DNA of 64,000 nucleotides from JAGWBF01 sp963663025. Lineage in GTDB: Bacteria; Chloroflexota; Dehalococcoidia; Lucifugimonadales; JAGWBF01. The stretch is taken from NCBI GenBank assembly GCA_963663025.1, contig OY760073.1:434001-498000 (forward strand), read 5' to 3'. The notes beneath the pieces were generated by a model that did no database searches, had not been told where the DNA came from, and worked only from the letters and a program-made list of their open reading frames with translations. A program made the position numbers and the translations under genes. Positions 36,371 to 44,952 of the stretch are shown here, in pieces (the stretch's first letter is position 1; every line of letters starts with the position of its first letter).

Positions 36371-36469
36371 CAAACCGAGACCCTCTTCTCCTCCTCCTCG
36401 GACGACAGAACAGACGGTGGAATTCCATAGGCTCCTGACTGACCAAGTTCGTTGAAGAAAGAGGTTCGT

Positions 36470-36482
36470 CCCCTGCTATAAT
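36470..36482 (+). promoter_or_regulatory. Promoter of the protease/propeller lipoprotein
   Basis: CCCCTGCTATAAT is identical to 31642-31654. TATAAT (36477-36482) with TGC upstream; TTGAAG at 36452-36457 is 19 bases off. The ATG at 36491 is 8 bases downstream, implying a leaderless message. Confidence 0.6.
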
Positions 36483-36490
36483 CGTTCCCG

Positions 36491-38359
36491 ATGTGTGTGG
36501 ACAGCAAAGACGAACCTGAAACCGAACTTGGTGAATTGAGACGCTATCGCTGTGTAGCAGCTACTTCGAAATTCGTGTTCCTATTGGTCCTGCTCATGTT
36601 GACGGTCGTGGCGTGCTCCGAACAGAACCCCACGAATACACCCGCGCCTGACCTTGAGGCGACTGTGGAAGCTGCCGTGGCAGCCGCCCTGCCCACAGCA
36701 GTCCCCACTCCGACACTGGACCTAGATGCTACCGTCGAGGCGCGCATGGCGGCCACAATGGCTGCCATGCCTACGGCGACACCGGCTCCCACAGCTACGC
36801 CTGTTCCAACCGCATCCCCCACGCCAACGCCCCAGCCAACTCCGATCCCTACAGCTACGCCAGTTCCGACCCCAACGCCCCGGCCTACTCCGACCGCACG
36901 CCCTACACCAACACTCACTCCCACCAAATCTCCCGCGGAACAGCTAAGTGCTGTGGTAGAGCGGGCGCGGCCAGCTGTGGTGAGAATTGAGGCTGGTTCA
37001 GGAACCGGCACCGGGTTCATATTTGAAACTCAGGGCCAGACTGGTTACGTCATTACGAACCACCATGTGATCGAGGGCTATGGGCAAGTCAGCGTCACGG
37101 TAAATGACACTGATGCTTATTCCGGCGTCGTACTGGGTGTCGATAGCATCCGGGATTTGGCAGTTGTCCGCATTTGTTGTGGCAGATTCCGCACATTGTC
37201 GTTTGGCAACGCTTCCGATTTGTCGCCTGGCGCAGAGGTCGTAACCATTGGATATGCACTGGGCATACGTGGACCGGCAACTATCACCAAGGGGATAGTG
37301 TCGGCCGTGCGCTATGTACCTGAGTACCGTAGTCAGGCAATTCAGACCGATGCTGCGATCAATCCAGGCAACAGCGGAGGCCCGATGCTCTCGTCCAACG
37401 GCGAGGTGCTTGGGATCAACGCATTTAAGGTGTCCGAGACCAGCGTGGAAGGGGTGGGATTCGCCATATCTGAGCAGACGGTTCAAGGCCGCATTCCGGT
37501 ACTCCGTGCAGCCGGCCCTTACTCGCCGCCTGCACACCCTGGATCATTCACATCCGTCAGTGCTGGAGATTTCCACACTTGCGGAGTGATGACTAACGGC
37601 TCCGTTGCCTGCTGGGGGTCTGACCTGGATGGCGAGGCCACGCCGCCTCAGGGTTCCTTCACATCAGTCAGTGCTGGAGGCAGACATACTTGTGGAGTGA
37701 AGACAGATAGCTCTGCTGTTTGCTGGGGCTCCAACGAGATAATGTATGGCACTATCGATGATATGACGAGAGCATTCGCTGGCCAAGCCACTCCTCCTTA
37801 CGGTTCGTTCGAATCAGTCAGTGCTGGCGGCGGGCATACCTGCGGGGTAAAGACGGATGACTCGGTGATATGCTGGGGTGCTAATTCCATTGGTCAGGCG
37901 ACGCCGCCCGATGGTTACTTCGCATCGGTCAGTGCTGGCGGCGGCTATACTTGTGGAGTGAAAACCAATGGGTCTGTCGCTTGTTGGGGGTTTAACAGGG
38001 AGGGCCAAGCCACACCACATGAAGGATCCTTTAAATCCGTCAGTTCTGGTCCATCACATGCCTGCGGAGTGAAAGCCGACGGTTCCGTCGCGTGTTGGGG
38101 CTATGATGGATGGGGTCAAGCCAGCCCGCCAGACGGTTCCTTCACATCGGTCAGTGCGGGCTATGGGCATACTTGTGGGGTAAAGCCCGATAGCTCCGTC
38201 GTTTGCTGGGGATCTGATAGCTATAGCGAGACGAAGCCGCCCGACGGTTACTTCGCATCGGTCAGTGCGGGCGTTGTCCACACCTGCGGAGTAAAGACTG
38301 ATGGCTCGGTAATATGCTGGGGTGATAACGGCTTTGGTCAGTCCAGGGCTTCCAGATAA
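36491..38359 (+). CDS. Lipoprotein with trypsin-like protease domain and seven RCC1-type repeats
   Basis: 622 residues. Signal peptide with lipobox TVVAC (Cys about 43), then a Pro/Thr-rich linker to about residue 155. The protease domain (about 158-335) has the HtrA/trypsin triad: His in TNHHVIEG (about 191), Asp in SIRDLAVVRI (about 222) and Ser in NPGNSGGPML (about 295). No PDZ domain follows. Instead seven repeats of about 37 residues, each like GSFTSVSAGxxHTCGVKTDGSVxCWG, fill the C-terminus; seven is the blade number of RCC1 beta-propellers. Each repeat has two Cys (CGV, CWG) able to bond outside the cell. The second repeat holds a 13-residue insertion. Likely a surface-anchored protease with a binding propeller. 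Confidence 0.9.
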   Translation: MCVDSKDEPETELGELRRYRCVAATSKFVFLLVLLMLTVVACSEQNPTNTPAPDLEATVEAAVAAALPTAVPTPTLDLDATVEARMAATMAAMPTATPAPTATPVPTASPTPTPQPTPIPTATPVPTPTPRPTPTARPTPTLTPTKSPAEQLSAVVERARPAVVRIEAGSGTGTGFIFETQGQTGYVITNHHVIEGYGQVSVTVNDTDAYSGVVLGVDSIRDLAVVRICCGRFRTLSFGNASDLSPGAEVVTIGYALGIRGPATITKGIVSAVRYVPEYRSQAIQTDAAINPGNSGGPMLSSNGEVLGINAFKVSETSVEGVGFAISEQTVQGRIPVLRAAGPYSPPAHPGSFTSVSAGDFHTCGVMTNGSVACWGSDLDGEATPPQGSFTSVSAGGRHTCGVKTDSSAVCWGSNEIMYGTIDDMTRAFAGQATPPYGSFESVSAGGGHTCGVKTDDSVICWGANSIGQATPPDGYFASVSAGGGYTCGVKTNGSVACWGFNREGQATPHEGSFKSVSSGPSHACGVKADGSVACWGYDGWGQASPPDGSFTSVSAGYGHTCGVKPDSSVVCWGSDSYSETKPPDGYFASVSAGVVHTCGVKTDGSVICWGDNGFGQSRASR

Positions 38360-38479
38360 ATCATACAGTGCCATTTATGAGCGGATCCAGGGGACGAAAT
38401 CAGTCGTGGGACGTTTGGTGGCTCTTCATCTTAGATTTGAGTTTAGGTACAACGACGACCGCTGAAGATAGGGGCTGAC

Positions 38480-39538
38480 ATGAGCTTATACAACGCCGGA
38501 CGAAAACCGTTTGATTTGCTTTCGGAGTTAGCAAAGTTTGGACGTGAACATAAGATTTCCATGAATGATTCCCATATAGTATCAAAATTTACCACTTTCG
38601 TAAGTGATGAATTGAGTACTGCCCTTTCAGACCCAGCTCTGCTTCATGGGCAAAGAACGGAGTCTATGTTTGAGGCCTTGCTCATCAGTCTCGGAGGTTA
38701 TTCTCTGTTGAACAAAGAGGATAGTGGCCGAGCTTACCCAGAAGAGGGTCTCCAGCCTCCGGATTTCCGGGTCGTCTTGCCTGACGGCACGCAATGGCTT
38801 ATTGAAGTCAAAAACGTCTACATCGAGGACCCATCCCGACAAGAGAGGCACTTGATGTCACGGGCCTATCTGGAGAAGTTGGAGAGATACGCCTCTTTGA
38901 CAGGAGGTCATTTGAAGCTGGCGGTCTACTGGGCGAGGTGGAGGATATGGACTTTGGTATCTCCAGAAAGGCTGGTTGATGAGAAGGGCAACCTCACCCT
39001 GGACATGCAGACTGGTATTGCCGAGAATGAACTAGGACGTCTTGGCGATCGCACGATTGGTACGCGACCACCACTCAGGCTTAGGTTGGAGACCGACCCT
39101 GCCAAGCCTAGAACAGTGGATGCTGATGGCACAGTCAATTTCACAGTCTCCAATGTTCGAGTCTACTCTGATCAGGATGAGATACTAGACCCTGTGGAGA
39201 GGGAAATTGCATGGATATTCATGCTGTATGGAGACTGGCAGGAGAGCGAGGAACCTCTGGCACTGCTAGAAGGCGACATTCTCACAGGGATCGAATTTCA
39301 ATGGGAGCCGGAACTTCGTCAAAACAAAGGGTTTGAGATAATTGGTACTCTGAGTCGGATGTTCTGCCGTTACTATGCGGAGCGGACCTTGGAGAATCAA
39401 GAGATTGCTCAGCTTCAGGCACCGCTAAGGCCTGGATGGTTCGCTCCTTTGACTGCGTCCGATTATCAGAAGAAGGCACTGCCTCTTTGGCTATTCACAA
39501 TGAAGCCGAGGGGCGGTTCGACCATTGAGACCAACTAG
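38480..39538 (+). CDS. PD-(D/E)XK nuclease-like protein, function unknown
   Basis: 352 residues, no confident family. The motif PPDFRVVLPDGTQWLIEVKNVYIED (about residues 93-118) has the spacing of a PD-(D/E)XK nuclease core, Asp then Glu-x-Lys, and a helix with Glu (RTESMFEALLISLGGYSLL, about 58-76) precedes it as in restriction-type folds. This is followed by an alpha/beta segment LKLAVYWARWRIWTLVSPE that also suits that fold. The C-terminal 180 residues are not recognised. AGGGG lies 7 bases before the ATG. Codon use is more A+T-rich than surrounding genes, suggesting transfer. It lacks a partner methylase, so a restriction role is not supported by context. Confidence 0.7.
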   Translation: MSLYNAGRKPFDLLSELAKFGREHKISMNDSHIVSKFTTFVSDELSTALSDPALLHGQRTESMFEALLISLGGYSLLNKEDSGRAYPEEGLQPPDFRVVLPDGTQWLIEVKNVYIEDPSRQERHLMSRAYLEKLERYASLTGGHLKLAVYWARWRIWTLVSPERLVDEKGNLTLDMQTGIAENELGRLGDRTIGTRPPLRLRLETDPAKPRTVDADGTVNFTVSNVRVYSDQDEILDPVEREIAWIFMLYGDWQESEEPLALLEGDILTGIEFQWEPELRQNKGFEIIGTLSRMFCRYYAERTLENQEIAQLQAPLRPGWFAPLTASDYQKKALPLWLFTMKPRGGSTIETN

Positions 39539-39604
39539 CTTTGGTCAAGGCAATTCTGTATGCTGGCATCTTGGATCCTGGTTACTACGTTTGGTTCCCG
39601 ACAC

Positions 39605-41305
39605 CTAGCTCCCTCCCACGCCCCTCTCTTGCTTGGTCCAGGTGTCGCGGAGGGCTACGGTGCGGTTGAAGACGGGCTTGCCCGGCGCTGACTCCTCCGT
39701 GTCGGCACAGAAGTAGCCTTGGCGCTCGAACTGGTACCTGGCCCCGGGCTGGGCGTCGGCCAAGCTCGGTTCCATCCGGCAGTCTGCCAGCGTTTCCACG
39801 GATGACGGATTCAGGTAGCTGGTGAAGTCCACCCCTTCCTCCTCCCTGCCTGGCTCAGGGTGCAGGAAGAGCCTGTCGTACAGCCTCACCTCGGCCTGCA
39901 CCGAGTGCTGAGCCGACACCCAGTGAATCGTCCCCCGCACCCTGCGCCCGTCGGGCGCCGTCCCGCCCCGGGTGTCGGGGTCGTAGGTGCAGTGTACCTC
40001 GGTGACCTGACTCGATGAGTCCTTCACAACATCCACGCAGGTGACCAGGTAGGCGTACCGCAGTCGCACCTCCCTGCCGGGAGCCAGCCTGTAGTAGTTC
40101 CTGGGTGGGTCCTCCCGGAAGTCGTCCCGCTCTATGTACAGATCCCTGGAGAAGGGCGCCATGCGGCTGCCCATGGACGGGTCCTCGGGGTTGTTGGCAG
40201 CCTCTATCTCCTCCACCAAGCCGTCGGGATAGTTGTCTATGACCAGCTTCAGGGGGCGGAGCACCGCCATCGCCCTGGGCGCCCGCCGGTTCAGGTCATC
40301 CCTGATGCTGTGCTCCAGGTGGGCGATATCGACGGTGTTGTCCCGCCGGGCAACTCCTATCTGGTCGCAGAAGCTGCGGATGGCTTCGGGGGTGTAGCCC
40401 CGCCTCCGCAGGCCGCTCAGGGTGGGCATCCTGGGGTCGTTCCAGCCGTTGACATAACCTTCTTCCACAAGCTGCAAGAGCTTGCGTTTGCTCAGCACCG
40501 TGTAGCTCAGGTTCAGCCGGGCGAACTCGGTCTGCTCCGGCCTGGGATGCAGCCCCAGGGTATCCAGCACCCAGTCGTAAACGGCCCGGTTGTTCTCGAA
40601 CTCCAGGGTGCACAGGGAGTGGGTTACCCCCTCTATGTAGTCCGAAAGGCAGTGGGCGTAGTCGTAGGTCGGGTAGATGCACCAGGCGTCGCCGGTCCTG
40701 TAATGCTCGGCGTGGCGTATTCGGTAGAGGGTCGGGTCCCGCATGATCACCTTGGGCGATGCCATGTCGATCTTGGCCCGCAGGATGTGGGCCCCGTCGG
40801 GGAACTCCCCGGCCCGCATCCGGGCAAACAGATCCAGGTTCTCCTCCACCGAACGGTCCCGGTAGGGGCTGACCCGTCCCGGTTCGGTCAGCGTGCCCCG
40901 GTGGAGGCGTATCTCCTCCTGGGACAAGCTGTCCACGTAGGCCTTATCGTCCTCGATTAGCTGAAGGGCGAACCGGTAGAGCTGCTCCTGGTAGTCGGAA
41001 GCGTGGCAGGGGTCGCCGGCCCAGGCGAAACCCAGCCAGCGAATATCATCCTGTATGGCCTGTACGTACTCGGGATCTTCCCTCTCGGGGTTGGTGTCAT
41101 CGTAGCGGAGGTTGCACTTGCCGCCGTACTCCAGGGCGACGCCGAAGTTGAGGCACATGGACTTGGCGTGGCCTATGTGGAGGTAGCCGTTGGGTTCGGG
41201 GGGAAAGCGGGTGACGACCCGCCCGCCATGCTTGTTGTTCTTGAGGTCTTCGGCGACTATCCTCCGGATGAAGTCGGAGGGGGCCGTAGCGCTGGGCTCG
41301 CTCAT
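39605..41305 (-). CDS. glnS: Glutaminyl-tRNA synthetase
   Basis: 566 residues, class I synthetase. HIGH motif in PPEPNGYLHIGHAKSM (His43-His46), GlnRS-specific GKCNLRYDDTNPEREDPEYVQAIQDDI, and the KMSKS equivalent as VLSKRKLLQLV (about 272). The C-terminal anticodon-binding beta-barrels are complete (LAPGREVRLRYAY; YQFERQGYFCAD). It charges tRNA-Gln directly, so the organism does not need to rely only on GatCAB for this tRNA. It follows the flavin monooxygenase gene by 30 bases, presumably in one operon. Its last 17 codons exist as a diverged copy at 36320. Confidence 0.97.
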   Translation of the reverse strand: MSEPSATAPSDFIRRIVAEDLKNNKHGGRVVTRFPPEPNGYLHIGHAKSMCLNFGVALEYGGKCNLRYDDTNPEREDPEYVQAIQDDIRWLGFAWAGDPCHASDYQEQLYRFALQLIEDDKAYVDSLSQEEIRLHRGTLTEPGRVSPYRDRSVEENLDLFARMRAGEFPDGAHILRAKIDMASPKVIMRDPTLYRIRHAEHYRTGDAWCIYPTYDYAHCLSDYIEGVTHSLCTLEFENNRAVYDWVLDTLGLHPRPEQTEFARLNLSYTVLSKRKLLQLVEEGYVNGWNDPRMPTLSGLRRRGYTPEAIRSFCDQIGVARRDNTVDIAHLEHSIRDDLNRRAPRAMAVLRPLKLVIDNYPDGLVEEIEAANNPEDPSMGSRMAPFSRDLYIERDDFREDPPRNYYRLAPGREVRLRYAYLVTCVDVVKDSSSQVTEVHCTYDPDTRGGTAPDGRRVRGTIHWVSAQHSVQAEVRLYDRLFLHPEPGREEEGVDFTSYLNPSSVETLADCRMEPSLADAQPGARYQFERQGYFCADTEESAPGKPVFNRTVALRDTWTKQERGVGGS

Positions 41306-41335
41306 CCGGTAGGCTCCAAGCTGGGCACGGACATC

Positions 41336-42364
41336 CTAGCGGAACTTGGGCATTACCCGGTCCGCCAGGAGCTGGATGGTGTTCACCACCTTGTCGTAGG
41401 GTATCTGCCCGCCGTAGTTGACCTCCATGAGTATGCCGTTCAGCCCCAGCCGGTCGTCGAACTCATGGATGCGCTCGACCACCGCCTCCGGGGTGCCGTA
41501 GATGCACCGCGCTTTCAGGATGTCGTCGTAGGGAACGTCGGCCACCTTCTTGAGCCGGTCGATGACCTCCTGGCTGGCGGCCGTGGCCATCAGCTCCCGC
41601 ACACGATAAGCGATGCCGTGCATGGTGCTGGCCTCGGGAACCGAGTAGGCTTCGTCGGCCGACTCTGAAACGAAGGCGGGCGCCCGGAGCATCACATCCC
41701 CTGATCCCGGGTGCCCCGCCGAAACCCAGGCGTCCCTGTACTGGGACACCCGCTCCTCCAGCTGGGGCAGGGGTGTGTTGGACATGACAAAGATGGGGTA
41801 GCCCAGCTCGCCCATCTGGGAGTAGGAGTCCTCGCTGGCGATGGCCACCCTGAAGGGCGGATAGGGCTTCTGATAGGGCTTGGGCACCACGGACACATCA
41901 TCGAAGTCGAAGTGCTCGCCGTGATGGGAAAAGCTGTCCTGGGTCCACGCGCCCAGGATCACATCCAGGCTCTCGTAGAAGCGGGTCCTGCTCTCGGCGT
42001 AGTCCACGCCGAAGGCATCGTAGAACTTGGTGCTGCCGCTCCTGCCTATGCCAAAGTTGAAGCGCCCCCTGCTCACCTGGTCCATGGTGGCGACCTCTTC
42101 GGCGATTCGAAGGGGGTTGAACAGGGGCAGCACCTGCACCGCCAGCCCGATACGGATGCTGTTGGTGCGGGCGGCGACGGCGCTTCCGATCACAAGGGGG
42201 GCCGAGGAGACGGAGCGGTCCGGGCTGAAGTGGTACTCGGCCAGCCATACTGAATCGAGACCTGCCTGGTCCGCCAGCTCAACCTGGCTGAAGGCCTCGT
42301 CGAAGGCCTCGGTAACGACCATGCCCTCCCGCACAGGGAAGTCTGTGAAGATGCCAAAGTCCAT
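41336..42364 (-). CDS. Luciferase-like (LLM class) flavin-dependent oxidoreductase
   Basis: 342 residues. Bacterial luciferase family signs: N-terminal MDFGIFTDFP, FSQVELADQAGLDSVWLAEYHFSPDRSVSSAPLVIGSAVAART, IRIGLAVQVLPLFNPLRIAEEVATMDQVSRGRFNFGIGRS and GTPEAVVERIHEFDDRLG. These are flavin- or F420-dependent TIM-barrel monooxygenases/dehydrogenases; the substrate is undefined. It sits 26 bases after an alpha/beta hydrolase and upstream of glnS. Expansion of such monooxygenases is a known trait of SAR202-type Chloroflexi. Confidence 0.9.
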   Translation of the reverse strand: MDFGIFTDFPVREGMVVTEAFDEAFSQVELADQAGLDSVWLAEYHFSPDRSVSSAPLVIGSAVAARTNSIRIGLAVQVLPLFNPLRIAEEVATMDQVSRGRFNFGIGRSGSTKFYDAFGVDYAESRTRFYESLDVILGAWTQDSFSHHGEHFDFDDVSVVPKPYQKPYPPFRVAIASEDSYSQMGELGYPIFVMSNTPLPQLEERVSQYRDAWVSAGHPGSGDVMLRAPAFVSESADEAYSVPEASTMHGIAYRVRELMATAASQEVIDRLKKVADVPYDDILKARCIYGTPEAVVERIHEFDDRLGLNGILMEVNYGGQIPYDKVVNTIQLLADRVMPKFR

Positions 42365-42390
42365 GTCAGCAGATCCTCCCGACGATGTCC

Positions 42391-43263
42391 TTAGCTTCCC
42401 GTACGGGCGTTGATAAAGTTGCTGACGGCATCATGGAAGGCGTCGGGCTGCTCCCGGAACACCGAGTGCCCCGACTGGTTGATGATGCACATCTCCGAGT
42501 CCGGCACCGAGGACATAATGAGCTGCATGCAGGGGATGCCGCAGCGCTCCATGGTGGCCGAGGGGTCGTTGTAGGCCCAGATGACCAGGGTTGGGGCCTT
42601 GATGCCCCCGTCCATGATCCACTCGTGGGTCTCCTTCTGTTTGGCGACCAAGTCCGTCTTGAACTGGTCCAGCAGCCCGCTTTTCATCTTGGCGTTGACC
42701 TCGGCGGTCTTGTCCATACCCTTGATCTCCAGGCAGACGTCCAGGTAGCGGTCGGTTATGTGGTCGCCGGTGAAGGAGTTGCAGGTAATCCGGTGTCGCA
42801 TAGCCTCCCTGGGGTCGGGAATCTGGGCAGCCTGGCGGTCCCACTCATCGTAGATGGGGTTGGGAGGCGTCATCAACGTCGAGCTGTCTATGATGATGAG
42901 GCTCTTCACCACCTCGGGGTGCTCCAGGGCCAGGCGAGTGACGGCGTAGCCACCCCTGGAGTGGCCGGCGATGTGGGCGCTGTCGATGCCCACGGCATCC
43001 ATGAAGTCGTACAGGTGCTGTACGTTGGCGCCTATCACGTACTCTTCGTCGGAGAGGGGATTGTCGGTGAACCCCATCCCGATCTTGTCGTAGGCGAAGG
43101 TGTGGTAGGACTGGGCCAGGGTTTCGAAGTTCATCTCCCAGTCTTCGGCGTTGCTGTGGGAGCCGAAGTTACCGCCATGCACCAGCACAAGGGGTTCGCC
43201 CTCGCCGGCTTCGAAGTACCGGGTCTTGATGCCCTTCACATCCACGTACTTGGGATCGTTCAA
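42391..43263 (-). CDS. Alpha/beta-fold hydrolase
   Basis: 290 residues. Oxyanion-hole motif LVLVHGGNFGSH (about 26-37), nucleophile elbow IAGHSRGGYAV (Ser about 98) and a C-terminal QSGHSVFREQPDAFHDAVSNF with the catalytic His. The fold is close to meta-cleavage-product and epoxide hydrolases. It begins the alpha/beta hydrolase - LLM - glnS run. A hairpin lies in the 204-base space upstream. Confidence 0.88.
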   Translation of the reverse strand: MNDPKYVDVKGIKTRYFEAGEGEPLVLVHGGNFGSHSNAEDWEMNFETLAQSYHTFAYDKIGMGFTDNPLSDEEYVIGANVQHLYDFMDAVGIDSAHIAGHSRGGYAVTRLALEHPEVVKSLIIIDSSTLMTPPNPIYDEWDRQAAQIPDPREAMRHRITCNSFTGDHITDRYLDVCLEIKGMDKTAEVNAKMKSGLLDQFKTDLVAKQKETHEWIMDGGIKAPTLVIWAYNDPSATMERCGIPCMQLIMSSVPDSEMCIINQSGHSVFREQPDAFHDAVSNFINARTGS

Positions 43264-43381
43264 GGCGCACCTCCAGTACTAGTTTGCCTGCCACGCTTCC
43301 GTCGGATGCGGACAGCATCCGCGGGAAAGTGACGACTAATAGGGCTTGGAGAAGATTGTAGTTAGGCGCTGCAAAGCTGTC

Positions 43382-43426
43382 AAACACCCTGGGAGGCTCC
43401 ATCGAGGAAGCTCACCCAGGGTGTTT
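43382..43426 (-). terminator. Hairpin between RidA and alpha/beta hydrolase genes
   Basis: Perfect 12-base arms AAACACCCTGGG (43382-43393) and CCCAGGGTGTTT (43415-43426) with a 21-base loop that can itself pair in part. On the minus strand it follows the RidA stop by about 40 bases and ends in GTGTTTGAC, a short T-run. Likely the end of the RidA transcript. Confidence 0.5.
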
Positions 43427-43467
43427 ATGCTGCGATATGACAGGCTCGGACCAGCCCCGGTTTAGGG

Positions 43468-43851
43468 CTAGCCCTGGGCCGCGATAACCGTGATCTCCAC
43501 CAGCATGTCGTCGCGTACCAGGTCGGCCTTCACGGTGGTGCGGGTGGGCGGGTCCACCGGGAAGAACTTCCGGTACTCTTCGTTATAGACCTCGAACACG
43601 CTCACGTCTTTCAGGAAGGTGGTTACGGATACGGCGTTGGTCAGGGAAGTGCCTGCTTCCTTCAGGATGGTGTCGATGGTCTCCAGGCAGGTGCGCACCT
43701 GAACCCGGATGTCGGGGTCCATGGTGCCGTCGGCCTTCCTGGGTGCGGGGGTCCCGGAAACGAAAACCAGTCCGGCGGACTTAATGGCCCTGACGGCGGG
43801 GATCCCAGGAGGTGGCAGGCTGTCAACCTTTACTACGGTTCGATCGGGCAT
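43468..43851 (-). CDS. RidA/YjgF/YER057c family protein
   Basis: 127 residues from ATG 43851, which has AGGAGT 4 bases upstream; an in-frame ATG pair further up (43869) lacks a site. Family motifs: SAGLVFVSGTPAPRKADG, QVRTCLETIDTILKEAGTSLTNAVSVTTFL, FFPVDPPTRTTVKADL and the closing VEITVIAAQG. The Arg of RTTV that binds the carboxylate in RidA is present. RidA proteins deaminate reactive enamines/imines; catabolic-cluster members often hydrolyse pathway imines. Its neighbours are two alpha/beta hydrolases. Confidence 0.9.
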   Translation of the reverse strand: MPDRTVVKVDSLPPPGIPAVRAIKSAGLVFVSGTPAPRKADGTMDPDIRVQVRTCLETIDTILKEAGTSLTNAVSVTTFLKDVSVFEVYNEEYRKFFPVDPPTRTTVKADLVRDDMLVEITVIAAQG

Positions 43852-43929
43852 AGCTACTCCTTTCATCATGTGGAAGGGTTCCTCGGGGGAAGCCCTTTGG
43901 CCACTACCGTTACTTTGGGTTTCGTCCCT

Positions 43930-44808
43930 TCAGGGACTGTCGTCTTCTGCCAGAAAACCGACGCCGCCGCTGCCGGACTGCCTGGCGGGCCACTTGCCCG
44001 CTTCGACGGAGGTTACGAAGTCCAGCACCGCGCGATTGAACAGGTCCGGCTCCTCCAGGTTCAGGGCATGGCCCGTCTGGGGCATGACCATCAGCCCGGA
44101 CCTGGGAATGCACCGCTTCATCATCATGGATGGCTCCAGGCTGGGGTCGTCCTCGTCACCAACCAGGATGAGGGTGGGCACGTGGAGAGAGCGCATGCCT
44201 TCCTCGAGGTCGTAGACTGTGGGACGGCGCCCTTGAACGCCGCGGAAGGTGAGGGCCGAGCCGACCGGCGAATGTTCTGAGAAACGCTGGGCAAAGCCTT
44301 CCCAACCCTTGGGGTCCTTCCGCAGAAGCTGGACGCGACTGGGTCCCCTGGTGTAGTCCCCGAAGGCTTCCATGCCCCCGGCTTCGATTCGGTCAGCGAA
44401 CTCCATAGCCTGGCGCCGGAAGGCTTCCTTGTTGGTCGAGCCGTACCCGGCTCCAGCAACGACCAGCCCTCTGGCCCTGCCGGGATGCAGGATGCCGAAA
44501 TGGAGGGAGACGTTGCCGCCCATGGACAGGCCGACGATGTAGGCGTCCCGGATTCCCAGGGCGTTCAGCAGCCCCCGAAGGTCATCGACGTGCTGCTCCT
44601 GGGAGTAGTCTTCCATCCTCTCCGGCACATCGGATGGGGGATAGCCGCGGGCGTTGTAGGTGATCACCTGGTTGCGGCGGGAGAAGAAGCCGACCTGCTG
44701 GTCCCAGCTCTCGTAGCTGCCGGCGTACTCGTGGCAAAAGACCATGGGGTAGCCTTCGCCATGGGTCTCATAGTACAGCTCGATGTTGTTGACCTTGGCC
44801 TTGGGCAT
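43930..44808 (-). CDS. Alpha/beta-fold hydrolase
   Basis: 292 residues. Strand-loop MVFCHEYAGSYESWDQQV, YNARGYPPSD, nucleophile elbow IVGLSMGGNVSLH (Ser about 96), acid region LILVGDEDDPSLEP (Asp about 222) and PQTGHALNLEEPDLFNRAVLDF (His about 251). This is the same broad family as 42391-43263 but with a different nucleophile context (GLSMGG against GHSRGG). Enol-lactonase and peroxidase-like relatives are common. It is the first gene of the minus-strand run and is divergent from the isochorismatase genes. Confidence 0.88.
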   Translation of the reverse strand: MPKAKVNNIELYYETHGEGYPMVFCHEYAGSYESWDQQVGFFSRRNQVITYNARGYPPSDVPERMEDYSQEQHVDDLRGLLNALGIRDAYIVGLSMGGNVSLHFGILHPGRARGLVVAGAGYGSTNKEAFRRQAMEFADRIEAGGMEAFGDYTRGPSRVQLLRKDPKGWEGFAQRFSEHSPVGSALTFRGVQGRRPTVYDLEEGMRSLHVPTLILVGDEDDPSLEPSMMMKRCIPRSGLMVMPQTGHALNLEEPDLFNRAVLDFVTSVEAGKWPARQSGSGGVGFLAEDDSP

Positions 44809-44919
44809 GGCCCCTCCGTAGGATAGGGCGGTTGATTGGCAGTTGACATGGTAGCTGTACCCCCATGGTGTGTCAACAAACCCAACTTGGGGGCACTGAC
44901 CCAGGATGAACTCATCGTT

Positions 44920-44947
44920 TATAATTAGGCGCAGCTACTGGGAGGTG
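44920..44947 (+). promoter_or_regulatory. Promoter and ribosome-binding site of the isochorismatase pair
   Basis: TATAAT at 44920-44925, and GGAGGTG at 44941-44947 six bases ahead of ATG 44953. Confidence 0.5.
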
Positions 44948-44952
44948 CGACC

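Larger units (their letters stand above)
36320..39655. mobile_element. Putative genomic island bounded by duplicated glnS 3' ends
   Basis: The interval lies between two direct copies of the glnS 3' end (36320-36370 and 39605-39655) and carries only two genes, a protease/propeller lipoprotein and a nuclease-like protein, on the strand opposite to glnS. Base composition of the nuclease-like gene is visibly richer in A+T than flanks. No integrase or transposase is present, so if it integrated it did so with outside help. Confidence 0.5.
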
